A stretch of DNA of 64,000 nt. Source: Arsenophonus sp052171895. GTDB lineage: Bacteria; Pseudomonadota; Gammaproteobacteria; Enterobacterales; Enterobacteriaceae. Location: the NCBI GenBank assembly GCA_052171895.1, contig JBQMRN010000006.1:27145-91144 (forward strand), in the 5' to 3' direction. Below the pieces are notes generated by a model that worked only from the letters and a program-made list of their open reading frames with translations, searched no databases and was not told the DNA's origin. Both the position numbers and the translations under genes were made by a program. Of the stretch, positions 63,815-64,000 are shown piece after piece (the first letter of the stretch is position 1; the number at the start of each line of letters is the position of its first letter).

Positions 63815-64000
63815 AGGAGTTATTAGCAAATCTACTGTATGGCGCTGGCTGCCGGTCAAGCTACTCTACTATAATGCTTCGTGAATATCTGTTTTCCATC
63901 CTTAAATTGGATGGGTTTTAGCAGCAGGGAGGGAGGATTCTATACAGAAGATTAAATCCGGTTACCAGGTTCTAGCTTTTTTGAAGAGACTGTAGTAGCT
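63815..64000 (-). mobile_element. IS256-like element, 3' end (cut by window edge)
   Basis: Starts GAGTTATTAGCAAATCTAC, the terminal bases seen at 37743, and continues with the reverse of the transposase C-terminus (PSNLRMEN, LLQSLQKS-like). The copy runs beyond the right edge. Confidence 0.72.

Overview
The window looks like part of the chromosome of a host-restricted insect symbiont of the Enterobacterales. Every recognisable protein is closest in form to an enteric gamma-proteobacterial protein. The gene order follows Escherichia coli in several blocks. The DNA is very AT-rich, and only about a quarter of it still codes. An Arsenophonus/Providencia-type relative is my best guess from general knowledge of such genomes, but the window has no marker that settles the genus. 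Sixteen protein genes look intact (tyrS, pdxH, rnt, nfuA, feoB, feoA, murI, murJ, kdsA, sirB1, prmC, prfA, lolB, ispE, prs and their like; several in operons), with four intact tRNAs (Trp, Glu, Val, Ser). Around them lie at least 17 gene relics and about 25 decayed insertion sequences.

Layout. 1-15.5 kb: an E. coli-like block pdxY(relic)-tyrS-pdxH-anmK(relic)-slyB(relic)-slyA(relic)...gloA(relic)-rnt, broken by IS481-, IS1595- and IS256-type elements. 15.9-25.6 kb: a nfuA-gntX(relic)-bioH(relic)...feoC(relic)-feoB-feoA block with a Fur-box-like site before feoA. 28-37.5 kb: a dying ribosomal RNA operon on the minus strand (murI, leader, 16S relic, intact tRNA-Glu, 23S relic, insertion sequences, 5S relic, tRNA-Asp relic, intact tRNA-Trp) with an hdfR relic facing it. 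41.8-48.4 kb: tRNA-Val, murJ, then mdtH and yceB relics and tRNA-Ser. 53.8-61.5 kb: the least damaged stretch, kdsA-sirB1-prmC-prfA-hemA(relic) on the minus strand, diverging from lolB-ispE-prs.

Mobile DNA comes from four families, recognised from partial translations: an IS481-like element (integrase-core transposase, about 1.07 kb), an IS1595-like element (about 1.05 kb, 8-bp target duplication), an IS256-like mutator element (about 1.4 kb) and an IS91/IS1294-like rolling-circle element (about 1.9 kb). No copy keeps an open transposase frame. They are nested in each other, and one nest (IS1595 inside IS481 at the same base) occurs at three unrelated loci.

What survives: translation (TyrRS, RF1 and its methylase, tRNAs, RNase T), cell envelope (MurI, MurJ, KdsA, LolB), isoprenoid and PRPP synthesis (IspE, Prs), Fe-S delivery and ferrous iron uptake (NfuA, FeoAB) and the last step of vitamin B6 synthesis (PdxH). 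What is lost: regulators (slyA, hdfR, feoC), salvage or redundant enzymes (pdxY, anmK, gloA, gntX), bioH, a drug efflux pump (mdtH) and the first step of haem synthesis (hemA). I found no new defence or metabolic system. The notable things are the way the rRNA operon is decaying around live tRNAs, the history readable in the nested insertion sequences, and a few very perfect hairpins.
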